From positions 124,001 through 188,000 of the forward strand of contig NZ_RXFT01000007.1 of assembly GCF_003952165.1 (NCBI RefSeq): a stretch of 64,000 bases of DNA. Direction: 5' to 3'. Origin of the DNA: Variovorax guangxiensis. Its GTDB lineage: Bacteria > Pseudomonadota > Gammaproteobacteria > Burkholderiales > Burkholderiaceae_C. Within the stretch, counting starts at the first letter, position 1. The number at the start of each line of letters is the position of its first letter. Under the pieces are notes generated by a model, which was given only the letters and a program-made list of their open reading frames with translations, had not been told where the DNA came from and searched no databases. Below, one piece after another: positions 9,664 through 17,891 of the stretch. The position numbers and the translations under genes are program-made.

Positions 9664-10417
9664 ATTGACCCCCACGCTCGGCACTGTCGTGTCCTCGCTG
9701 CCCCCCGAGGGGGCCGCCATTGGCTTGGGGCGGCCCGGCGCCAATGGTGTTGTTTTGAAAGCCCGTGGACTGACCAAGCGGTTCCACGAGGGCAGGCTCG
9801 ACCTGACCGTGCTGCACGGCATCGACCTCGACGTGCACGCCGGGGAGACGCTGGCCATCGTCGGCGCCTCCGGCTCCGGCAAGAGTACGCTGCTGCACCT
9901 GATGGGCGGGCTCGACGAGCCCACCACCGGCAAGGTCGAGCTGCTGGGCAAGGACATCGCGCACGCCGACCCCGCGGAGCAGGGCCGTTTGCGCAACCGG
10001 CACCTGGGCTTCGTCTACCAGTTCCACCACCTGCTGCCCGAATTCAGCGCGCTCGACAACGTGGCCATGCCGCTGAAGATCCGCCGCGTGGAGAAGCAGG
10101 CCGCCGCGCAGTCGGCCGCGAAGATCCTGGAGAGCGTGGGCCTGGGCCAGCGCCTGCACCACCGCCCGGCCGAACTCTCGGGCGGCGAGCGCCAGCGCGT
10201 GGCGATCGCGCGCGCGCTGGTCACGCAGCCGGCCTGCGTGCTCGCCGACGAGCCCACCGGCAACCTCGACCGCAGCACGGCCGACACGGTCTTCGAACTG
10301 ATGCTCGACCTCGCGCACAGGCACGGCACCGCCTTCGTGATGGTCACGCATGACCAGGACCTGGCGAAGCGTTGCGACCGGGTGCTGCAGCTGGTGGCGG
10401 GGCGGCTGGCGGGGTGA
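9656..10417 (+). CDS. lolD: Lipoprotein-releasing ABC transporter ATPase LolD
   Basis: A 253-residue ABC ATPase: Walker A GASGSGKST at ~70-78, signature LSGGERQRVAIARAL, Walker B VLADEPTGNLD and switch His in MVTHDQD. It powers the LolC/E permease encoded just upstream (eight-base overlap at ATGAGTGA). The protein is about 20 residues longer than usual because residues ~11-29 are encoded by a dispersed palindromic repeat read in frame; the ABC fold only begins at VLKARGLTKRF. A start after the repeat would need a non-ATG codon (TTG near 9754), so the upstream ATG is preferred with some doubt. Confidence 0.94.
   Translation: MSELTPTLGTVVSSLPPEGAAIGLGRPGANGVVLKARGLTKRFHEGRLDLTVLHGIDLDVHAGETLAIVGASGSGKSTLLHLMGGLDEPTTGKVELLGKDIAHADPAEQGRLRNRHLGFVYQFHHLLPEFSALDNVAMPLKIRRVEKQAAAQSAAKILESVGLGQRLHHRPAELSGGERQRVAIARALVTQPACVLADEPTGNLDRSTADTVFELMLDLAHRHGTAFVMVTHDQDLAKRCDRVLQLVAGRLAG
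9688..9740. repeat. Dispersed GC palindromic repeat inside lolD
   Basis: The segment contains GCCCCCCGAGGGGGC, a hairpin with a CGA loop, followed by CTTGGGGCGGCCCGGC. From memory, this layout is a common intergenic repeat in Comamonadaceae genomes. Here it lies in the 5' coding part of lolD without breaking the frame. Only one copy is seen in the window. Confidence 0.55.
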
Positions 10418-10422
10418 TTCGG

Positions 10423-10442
10423 GCCGGCCTGGCACGGCCGGC
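10423..10442 (+). terminator. GC hairpin after lolD
   Basis: GCCGGCC and GGCCGGC arms with a six-base loop start six bases after the lolD stop. There is no T tract, so it is at best a weak or Rho-assisted terminator or an mRNA 3' end stabiliser. Confidence 0.35.
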
Positions 10443-10514
10443 GCAATGTCGCGAAACTGGGGGGCGCCTGTCCGTCAGGACGGGCCGAAGTCCAAAACCA
10501 CAGGAGCCCGTTTC

Positions 10515-11129
10515 ATGCTGCCCATGTTCTCAATGGAATCCGACGACGACACCAAGCCCGCGGCCACCGCCGAGCCGCGCAATTCGTATCTGGAAGAGAA
10601 AGCGTTCAAGTCGCGCACGCTGCTGATCTTCGGCGCGATCACCGATTCGGTGGCCGCCGACGTCACGCGCCGGCTCATCGCCCTGGATGCCGACAGCGCA
10701 GAGAAGCCCATCGACATCCTCGTGAGCTCGCCCGGCGGGCACCTGGAGTCGGGTGACGCCATCCACGACATCGTGCGCTTCATCAGCGCGCCGGTGAACA
10801 TGATCGGCACCGGCTGGGTGGGCAGCGCGGCCACCCACCTGTTCCTGGCGGCGCCGCGCGAGCGCCGCGTGTGCCTGCCGAACACCCGCTTCCTGATCCA
10901 CCAGCCCAGCGGCGGCGCGGGCGGCCAGGCGACCGACATCGCCATCCAGGCGCAGGAAATCATCAAGGCCCGCCAGCGCATCGCGCACGAGATCGCACGC
11001 GAGACTGGCAAGCCCATCGACGTGGTGCTTGCCGACATCGAGCGCGACCGCTGGCTGTCGGCCGAGGAGGCCGTGGAGTACGGGCTGGTCTCGCGGATCA
11101 TCCAGCGCAAGACCGAGCTGCACGGCTGA
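10515..11129 (+). CDS. ClpP-like serine peptidase (ATP-dependent Clp proteolytic subunit paralogue)
   Basis: A 204-residue ClpP-family protein. The triad is complete and correctly spaced: Ser104 in GWVGSAATHLF, His129 in LIHQPSGG and Asp178 in IERDRWLSAEEA, matching the 25- and 49-residue spacing of E. coli ClpP. The N-terminus is an acidic/polar extension. Housekeeping clpP normally sits with tig, clpX and lon; none is here, so this is likely a second, stand-alone ClpP. Whether it pairs with ClpX/ClpA or with the canonical ClpP is not visible. ATG at 10515 is preceded by AGGAG; a longer frame running back into lolD is not needed. Confidence 0.88.
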   Translation: MLPMFSMESDDDTKPAATAEPRNSYLEEKAFKSRTLLIFGAITDSVAADVTRRLIALDADSAEKPIDILVSSPGGHLESGDAIHDIVRFISAPVNMIGTGWVGSAATHLFLAAPRERRVCLPNTRFLIHQPSGGAGGQATDIAIQAQEIIKARQRIAHEIARETGKPIDVVLADIERDRWLSAEEAVEYGLVSRIIQRKTELHG

Positions 11130-11140
11130 GGGGGGCGGGT

Positions 11141-11265
11141 AGCCGAACGCAGAGGTCGCGAAGGTTCCGCGAAGGTCGCAGAAGAAAACCGATGAAGGTT
11201 TCTTCTGCGACTTCTGCGTAGCTTTTGTCTTCCTTCTGCGTTTGGCTGTCCGATCCCGCTTTCTT
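11141..11265. repeat. Long inverted repeat, family A copy 1
   Basis: The outer arms AGCCGAACGCAGAGG and CCTTCTGCGTTTGGCT pair imperfectly. The inner arms GTCGCAGAAGAAA and TTTCTTCTGCGAC pair perfectly across a 12-base loop. The element ends with TGTCCGATCCCG, shared with copy 2 at 15694-15828. It lies between the convergent clpP-like and ridA genes, where a long hairpin could end transcription from both sides. Confidence 0.7.
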
Positions 11266-11275
11266 GGGCCTTCGC

Positions 11276-11665
11276 TCAGGCCTTGGGCTTGTAAGCCACC
11301 ACGTCGATCTCCACCCGCGCATCGATCATCAGCCGTGCCTCGGTGGTCGAGCGGGCCGGCTTGTTCTCACCGAAATAGCTCATGTAGATGCGGTTGAAGG
11401 CACCAAAGTCGCGCGCGTCCTGCAGCCAGCAGGTGCTTTTGCAGACGTCGTCGAAGGTGGCGCCGGCCAGGGCGAGCACGGACTTGATGTTCTCCATCAC
11501 CTGGCGCGTCTGCGCCTCGATGCCACCCACCACGAGTTCGCCGTTCTTGTCGACCGGTACCTGGCCCGAGACATAGATGAAGTCGCCGGCGCGCACGGCC
11601 GGGGAGAAGGGGCGGACCTGACGGTCGGAGGCAAGGGGCGGGGCGCCGAGGTATTCGAGGGGCAT
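11276..11665 (-). CDS. RidA-family enamine/imine deaminase
   Basis: A 129-residue single-domain RidA (YjgF/YER057c/UK114) protein. The key residues of active RidA are present: Arg105 in KPARSTTEA and Glu119 in ARVEIDV, with the usual N-terminal PFSPAVRAGDFIYVSGQ. RidA hydrolyses reactive 2-aminoacrylate and related imines produced by PLP-dependent serine/threonine dehydratases. It starts at ATG 11665 behind AGGAG; the in-frame extension upstream is not conserved-looking. It is transcribed away from the D-amino-acid operon that begins at 11867, which encodes just such a PLP enzyme. This makes detoxification of its intermediate a sensible role (inference). Confidence 0.9.
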   Translation of the reverse strand: MPLEYLGAPPLASDRQVRPFSPAVRAGDFIYVSGQVPVDKNGELVVGGIEAQTRQVMENIKSVLALAGATFDDVCKSTCWLQDARDFGAFNRIYMSYFGENKPARSTTEARLMIDARVEIDVVAYKPKA

Positions 11666-11735
11666 GGGAACTCCTGAGTGATGACGGGAAAAGAGAAACG
11701 GAAAGGGCGAAAACGATCCGCGAGTATCCATCCGA

Positions 11736-11754
11736 TTTGAAAATCTATTTCAAA
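11736..11754. promoter_or_regulatory. Candidate operator: TTTGAAA-N5-TTTCAAA dyad
   Basis: A perfect 7-base inverted repeat with a 5-base spacer sits in the 201-base gap between the divergent ridA-family gene and the peptide-uptake operon. It is A/T-rich against a GC-rich background. The only local regulator of the operon is the RpiR-type protein at 20178-21089, and GAAA-spacer-TTTC dyads are plausible for that family, so it is proposed as its site (inference). It could equally overlap the promoter of either gene. Confidence 0.45.
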
Positions 11755-11866
11755 ATAACCCCTGAACAAGGGTTAACACGGATGATTAGGCATGAATACT
11801 GCTTCAAAGTCCGGGCCGAAGAGAAAATTTCTTTCACAATCCGCCCGCCCCAAGAAGGAGTTCCCC

Positions 11867-13441
11867 ATGCCCCACGTCGGTCTTGTCCAGCGCCTGCCCA
11901 TGCTGTCGAAGCGCAGCCTGCTGGGCGCCTCCCTGCTCGCGGTGCTGTGCGCCGCGCTGCCCCACCAGAGCGCCCACGCCCAGGGGCCGCGCAACTTCGC
12001 CACGCTGGCGATGGTGGCGGAGCCGCAGACGCTCGACCCGATGGCCTCGACCGCCGACCTGGTCGGAACCATCATGCAGCACGTGTACGAGACGCTCTAC
12101 ACCTTCGACGCCAAGTGGAACGTGGTGCCGATGCTGGCCGAGGGCATGCCGAAGATCTCGGCCGACGGCAAGACCTACGCCATCGCCCTGCGCAAGGGCG
12201 TGATGCTGCACAACGGCCGCGAACTCACGGCCGACGACGTGGTGGCGAGCCTGCAGCGCTGGATGGACCAGTCGCCGCGCGGCAAGGCCGTGGGCAAGGA
12301 AATCGACAGCCTCAAGGCCAAGGGCCCGCTGGCGGTCGAAGTGGTGCTGAAGGAACCCTACGCGCCGCTGCTCTCGCAGCTCGCGCTGCCCAGCGGCATG
12401 GCGGCCATCATGGCCAAGGATTCCATCGCCTCGCCGCTGAAGGACTTCGTCGGCACAGGCCCCTACAAGTTCAAGGAGCGCCGCCCCGACCAGTTCGTGC
12501 TGCTCACGCGCTTCGACAAATACAGCGCGCGCAAGGAAGCCGCCAGCGGCTACGGCGGCAAGCGCGAGGCGGCCATCGAGGAACTGCGCTTCGTGCCCGT
12601 GCCCAACGCCAGCACCCGCGTCGAGGGCGCGCTGGCCGGCCAGTACGACTTTGCCGACCTGCTGCCTGTGGAGGCGCTGCCGCGGCTGGAGAAATCGGGC
12701 GGCAAGACCGTGCCGATCATGACGCCCTCGTTCGGCTTCCCGTACCTCGTGCTCAACACCAAGGAAGGCGTGGCCGCCAGCCAGCCGGTGCGCCAGGCGA
12801 TCCAGACCGCGCTGGGCGAAGGCGAGATGCTCGCCGCCGGCTTCGGCGACACGCGTTTCTTCACCGCCGAGCCCAACCACTTCCCGAAGGGCTCGCCCTT
12901 CTATTCGACCGCGGGCGCCGACCAGTACAACCAGCGCAACGCCGCCAAGGCCAAGGAAGCCGCCGCCAAGGCCGGCTACAAGGGCGAGCCGATCCGCGTG
13001 CTCACCAGCCGCCAGTACGACTTCCACTACAACATGGCGCTGCTGATGGCCGAGCAGCTCAAGCGCGCCGGCTTCAAGGTCGACCTCAACGTGGTCGACT
13101 GGGCCACGCTGGTGCAGCGCCGCAACGACGCCAAGCTGTGGGACATCTACGTCACCCACTCGGGCCAGTTCCCCGAGCCCATGCTCTCGCCGCCGCAGCT
13201 CGGCGACGGCGCGCCCGGCTGGTGGGAAACGCCTGCCAAGAAGTCGGCGCTGCAGGCCTTCAACGTCGAGAGCGACCCGGCCAAGCGCGGCGCGCTGTGG
13301 GGCAAGGTGCAGCAGGTGGTGTACGACGAGGTGCCGTACATCAACGTCGGCAAGTTCAACGGCCTCTCGGCAAGGAGTCCGGCGCTGGACAACTACCAGC
13401 CCGCGACCTGGCCGTTCTTCTGGAACGCGAAGATCAAGTAA
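11867..13441 (+). CDS. Peptide ABC transporter substrate-binding protein (SBP_bac_5)
   Basis: A 524-residue periplasmic binding protein of the DppA/OppA family (Pfam SBP_bac_5). Residues ~12-38 form a signal peptide ending in SAHAQ. Then come TLAMVAEPQTLDPMAS and the family hallmark ITADGKTY/LRKGVMLHNGRELTADDVV region. The chosen start has AAGGAG six bases upstream; an in-frame start at 11792 lacks a site. It heads the operon and feeds the DppBCDF-like permease and ATPases encoded downstream. Given the D-aminoacylase and D-amino-acid enzyme in the operon, the ligand may be a peptide or N-acyl compound containing D-residues (inference). Confidence 0.9.
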   Translation: MPHVGLVQRLPMLSKRSLLGASLLAVLCAALPHQSAHAQGPRNFATLAMVAEPQTLDPMASTADLVGTIMQHVYETLYTFDAKWNVVPMLAEGMPKISADGKTYAIALRKGVMLHNGRELTADDVVASLQRWMDQSPRGKAVGKEIDSLKAKGPLAVEVVLKEPYAPLLSQLALPSGMAAIMAKDSIASPLKDFVGTGPYKFKERRPDQFVLLTRFDKYSARKEAASGYGGKREAAIEELRFVPVPNASTRVEGALAGQYDFADLLPVEALPRLEKSGGKTVPIMTPSFGFPYLVLNTKEGVAASQPVRQAIQTALGEGEMLAAGFGDTRFFTAEPNHFPKGSPFYSTAGADQYNQRNAAKAKEAAAKAGYKGEPIRVLTSRQYDFHYNMALLMAEQLKRAGFKVDLNVVDWATLVQRRNDAKLWDIYVTHSGQFPEPMLSPPQLGDGAPGWWETPAKKSALQAFNVESDPAKRGALWGKVQQVVYDEVPYINVGKFNGLSARSPALDNYQPATWPFFWNAKIK

Positions 13442-13461
13442 GAAGGCGGAGACACACAGCC

Positions 13462-14721
13462 ATGCCGTCGCGTCGCCAACTCCTGCAGGCCAGCGCACTG
13501 GCCTCCGGCCTCGGGGCCCTGGGGCTTACCGCCTCCACGGCTCAGGCCGCCACCTCCGGCCCGGTCTACGCCTACGTCGGCACCTACAGCGACGGCGGCA
13601 AGCCGTGGCGCGGCGGGCGCGGGCAGGGCGTGCACCAGTTCGTGCTCGACAGCACCACCGGCGCGCTCAAGCCGATTCCCGGCGCGCCGGCCGCCGTGGC
13701 CAGCACGGGCGAGGGCGCGAAGCTGCGCAACCCCGCCTCGCTCGCGCGCCATCCGAAGCTGCCCGTGCTGTACGCGGCCAACGAGTTCGAGGCCGGCTCG
13801 GTCTCGGCCTTCCGAATCGGCGCCGACGGCGCTCTGAGCTTCGTGTCCGAGACGCCCTGCGGCGGCAAGGATCCGGCCTACATCAGCGTGCACCCCGACG
13901 GCCGCTTTCTGTTCACCGCCAACTACGCGAGCGGCGATGTCAGCGTGCTCGCGCTGCGCGCCGACGGCACGCCCGACCCGGCAGTTGCCGCCGTCGTCTA
14001 CAAGGACGTGGATGCCTGCGGCGCGGGCACGCCCTGCAAGCCCGGCGCCGACGTGGTGCCGGCTGCCGCGCGTTCGCACGAAGGCTTCGCCACCAGCGAC
14101 CACGACGGCCCGCACGCGCACATGGTGCATGCCGACCCGAAGGGCAACTTCGTGCTGGTGGCCGACCTGGGGCTCGACCGCGTCATCTCCTACCGCTTCG
14201 ATCGCATCACCGGCGTGCTGAGCCAGCCCAGCACGGTGGCCGTGTCGGAAAGCTCGGGCGCCCGCCACTTCGTGTTCCATCCGAACGGCAAGTGGTTCTA
14301 CCTGGTGAACGAGGAGGCATCCACCATCGCCTTCATGCGCTACGACAACGCCACCGGCGTACTCACGCTGGTGAGCGAGAACTCGGCGCTGCCCAAGGGC
14401 TTCAAGGGCACCAGCTACGCCTCGGGCATCCGCATGCTGCCCGACGGCCAGCACTTCGTGTCGCTCAACCGCCTGCACGACTCGATCTCCATCTTCAAGG
14501 TCGACGCCCGCACCGGCGCGCCCACGCTGGTGCGCGAGGAATGGTCGCGCGGCAACTACCCGCGCAGCTGCACGCTCGACCCGAGCGGGCGCTTCCTCTA
14601 CGTGTGCCACAACAAGCAGGGCGACAACGTGACCGTCTTCCGCGTGCAGGGCGGCGACGTTCGCTTCACCGGCCAGTACGTCGCGGTCGGTTCCGCCGCC
14701 GCCATCGAGTTTTCCGCGTGA
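13462..14721 (+). CDS. Secreted beta-propeller lactonase-family protein (Tat signal)
   Basis: A 419-residue lactonase/YbhE-type seven-bladed propeller (Pfam Lactonase). The N-terminus SRRQLLQASALASG with a run ending TAQAA looks like a twin-arginine signal. Blade repeats carry HPDGRFLFTANY, SDHDGPHAHMVHADP (the conserved His-rich turn), GARHFVFHPNGKWFYL and DPSGRFLYVCHN. Members hydrolyse lactones such as 6-phosphogluconolactone; the substrate here is unknown. It sits between the binding protein and permease genes, 20 bases after the former and overlapping the latter by one base (TGATG), so it is a true operon member with a periplasmic role. Confidence 0.87.
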   Translation: MPSRRQLLQASALASGLGALGLTASTAQAATSGPVYAYVGTYSDGGKPWRGGRGQGVHQFVLDSTTGALKPIPGAPAAVASTGEGAKLRNPASLARHPKLPVLYAANEFEAGSVSAFRIGADGALSFVSETPCGGKDPAYISVHPDGRFLFTANYASGDVSVLALRADGTPDPAVAAVVYKDVDACGAGTPCKPGADVVPAAARSHEGFATSDHDGPHAHMVHADPKGNFVLVADLGLDRVISYRFDRITGVLSQPSTVAVSESSGARHFVFHPNGKWFYLVNEEASTIAFMRYDNATGVLTLVSENSALPKGFKGTSYASGIRMLPDGQHFVSLNRLHDSISIFKVDARTGAPTLVREEWSRGNYPRSCTLDPSGRFLYVCHNKQGDNVTVFRVQGGDVRFTGQYVAVGSAAAIEFSA

Positions 14722-15674
14722 TGAAGAAATCGCTTTTCCGCTACATCGCCTCCCGCGCCGCGGGCATGCTGATCGTGCTCGCCATCGTGGCGGTGCTGGT
14801 CTTCGTGCTCACGCGCGCCGCTTCGGGCGACCCGGTCTCGGTGCTGCTGGGCGACCAGGCCACCGCGGCCGACATCGCCCGCGTGCAGAAGGAGTACGGC
14901 CTCGACAAGCCGCTGCCCGTGCAGTTCGGCTACTGGCTGCGCGAGGTGCTGCAGGGCAACCTCGGCCAGTCCATCTTCCTGCAGCGCCCCGTGACGCAGG
15001 CGCTGTGGGAGCGCTCCGAACCCACCACGCTGCTCGCGCTGATGGCGGTGGCCATCGCGGCGCTGATCGGCGTGCCCTGCGGCATCGTCTCCGCCGTGTT
15101 CCGGGGGCGCGTGGTCGACCAGCTCTTCACCGGCATCGCGATGCTGGGCGCGAGCATTCCGAGCTTCTGGCTGGGCATCGTGCTGATCCAGATCTTCGCC
15201 GTCTCGTTCGGCTGGTTCCCGGTGTCGGGCTACGGTGCGCCTGATGCGCCGTTCGCGGAACGGTTGCACTCGCTGGTGCTGCCTGCCACGGTGCTGGGCC
15301 TGCTGAACTCGGCGCTCATCATCCGCTTTACCCGCGCCTCGATGCTCGACGTGCTGGGCGAGGACTACGTGCGCACCGCACGCTCCAAGGGTTTGAGCGA
15401 GCGCACGGTGGTGCTCAAGCACGCCCTGCGCAACGCGCTGGTGCCCATCGTCACGGTGATCGGCCTGACGGTCGCGCTGATGATCGGCGGCGCCGTCATC
15501 ACCGAAACCGTGTTCGGCCTGCCCGGCGTGGGCAACCTCGTGGTCAGCGCGGTGCTGCGGCGCGACTATCCGGTGATCCAGGGGGCGCTGCTCGTCATCG
15601 CGGCGATCTACGTGCTCATCAATTTCTCGATCGATCTGCTGTATGCCGTGGTCGATCCGCGCGTGAAGGTGTGA
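14721..15674 (+). CDS. Peptide ABC transporter permease, DppB-like
   Basis: A 317-residue permease with six predicted helices: an N-terminal one (~8-30) and the BPD_transp_1 block from ~95 on. The periplasmic GDPVSVLLGDQAT and QFGYWLREVLQGNLGQS stretches are typical of DppB/OppB. The EAA-type ATPase-contact loop lies at YVRTARSKGLSERTVVLKHA, with DPRVKV at the end. It starts within the stop of the lactonase gene. It forms the channel with the permease at 15852; a 177-base gap filled by a hairpin repeat separates the two genes. Confidence 0.93.
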   Translation: MKKSLFRYIASRAAGMLIVLAIVAVLVFVLTRAASGDPVSVLLGDQATAADIARVQKEYGLDKPLPVQFGYWLREVLQGNLGQSIFLQRPVTQALWERSEPTTLLALMAVAIAALIGVPCGIVSAVFRGRVVDQLFTGIAMLGASIPSFWLGIVLIQIFAVSFGWFPVSGYGAPDAPFAERLHSLVLPATVLGLLNSALIIRFTRASMLDVLGEDYVRTARSKGLSERTVVLKHALRNALVPIVTVIGLTVALMIGGAVITETVFGLPGVGNLVVSAVLRRDYPVIQGALLVIAAIYVLINFSIDLLYAVVDPRVKV

Positions 15675-15693
15675 TGCAAATGCAAAGCCGAAC

Positions 15694-15828
15694 AGCCGAA
15701 CGCAGAAGTCGCGAAGGTTTCGCAGAAGTCGCAGAAGAGAAAACCAAAAGATGTCTTCTGTCTTTTCTGCGACCTTTGCGTAGCTTTTGTCTTTCTTCTG
15801 CGTTCGGCTGTCCGATCCCGTCTTTCTT
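15694..15828. repeat. Long inverted repeat, family A copy 2
   Basis: The outer arms AGCCGAACGCAGAAG (15694-15708) and CTTCTGCGTTCGGCT (15795-15809) are a perfect 15-base inverted repeat. Imperfect internal GTCGCAGAAGA / TCTTTTCTGCGAC pairing continues inward. The trailing TGTCCGATCCCG matches copy 1 at 11141-11265. It occupies the gap between the two permease genes of one operon, where a stable hairpin may reduce or retune downstream expression. Confidence 0.75.
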
Positions 15829-15851
15829 CCTGCAGTACTGAAGAGCCCCCA

Positions 15852-16690
15852 ATGCAAATGCCCCGAATGCTCCGCCAGCTGATGCACAGACGCATCGTGA
15901 TGGTGTCCGCGCTGGTGCTGCTGGTGATCGCGGTGCTCGCGATCGGCGCGCCGCTGTTCGCCTCCATCGACCCCAACGACACGGCCGTGCTGGAGCGCCT
16001 GAAGGCGCCCAGCGCCGAGCACCTGCTCGGCACCGACGAGCTCGGCCGCGATCTCTATTCGCGCATCGTGCACGGCGCGCGCTACTCGCTGGCCATTGCC
16101 GCGCTCACCGCGCTGGGCGCCGTGATCGCCGGCACCGTGCTGGGCCTGATGGCGGGCTTCTTCCGCCGGCTCGACGCGCCGCTGATGCGCGTGGTCGACG
16201 CGATGATGTCCTTCCCCGACATCCTGCTGGCCATCGCGCTGGTGGCCATCCTCGGACCCTCGCTGGTCAACACCGTGCTCGCGCTGGTGCTGGTCTACAC
16301 GCCGCGCGTGGCGCGGGTGGTGCGGGCCTCGACGCTGGTGGTGCGCGAGCTGCTCTTCGTGGAGGCCGTGCGCGCCCTGGGCGTGCGCACCTCGCGCATC
16401 CTGTGGCGGCACATATTGCCGAACCTGATGTCGCCGATCCTGGTGCAGGTGTCGTTCATCTTCGCCTATGCCATCCTGGCCGAGGCGGGGCTGTCGTTCC
16501 TGGGCGTGGGCGTGCCGCCCGAGATCCCGACCTGGGGCACCATGGTCGCGGGCAGCCAGCAGTACGCCCACCAGGCCTTCTGGGTGGTGCTGTTCCCGGG
16601 GCTCGCGATCATCTTCACCGCGCTGTCGCTGCAACTGCTGGGCGACGGCGTGCGCGACCTGCTCGATCCCAAGCTGAAGAAAGGCGCGTG

Positions 16691-16691
<1 letters not shown>
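15852..16691 (+). CDS. Peptide ABC transporter permease, DppC-like
   Basis: A 279-residue permease: N-terminal helix (~16-38, OppC_N type), then DPNDTAVLERLKAPSAEHLL and GTDELGRDLYSRIVHGAR, the classic DppC/OppC sequence. Five further helices follow. The ATPase-contact loop is EAVRALGVRTSRILWRHILPN. It ends DPKLKKGA. The start is ATG 15852, with a second ATG two codons later equally possible; the ribosome site is weak. Its stop overlaps the next ATG as TGATG, so the ATPase is translationally coupled. Confidence 0.92.
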
Positions 16692-17737
<1,046 letters not shown>

Positions 17738-17758
17738 CAAACGCGCTGTTCCTGTCTT

Positions 17759-17873
17759 GCTCCCTCCCCCTCTGGAGGAGGGCCGGGGTGGGGGCACGCG
17801 GCCTTTCCACCGCCGCGACAGTCTCCACCGCTTCGAGCCCCCACCCCAACCCTCCCCCAGAGGGGGAGGGAGC
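17759..17873. repeat. Palindromic intergenic repeat, family B copy 1
   Basis: The left arm begins GCTCCCTCCCCCTCTGG and continues with GGAGGGCCGGGGTGGGGGC. The right arm GCCCCCACCCCAACCCTCC runs into CCAGAGGGGGAGGGAGC, so the element can fold on itself for most of its ~115 bases. Copies 2 and 3 lie at 56114 and 59949. It fills the gap between the two ATPase genes of the peptide operon and contains no gene. Confidence 0.8.
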
Positions 17874-17891
17874 CAATGCCCAAAGTCCACG

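Noticed and set aside
11737..14721. Fusion of an upstream read to the lactonase
   Set aside because: The upstream part overlaps the real binding-protein gene in another frame; the Tat signal at 13462 marks the true start.
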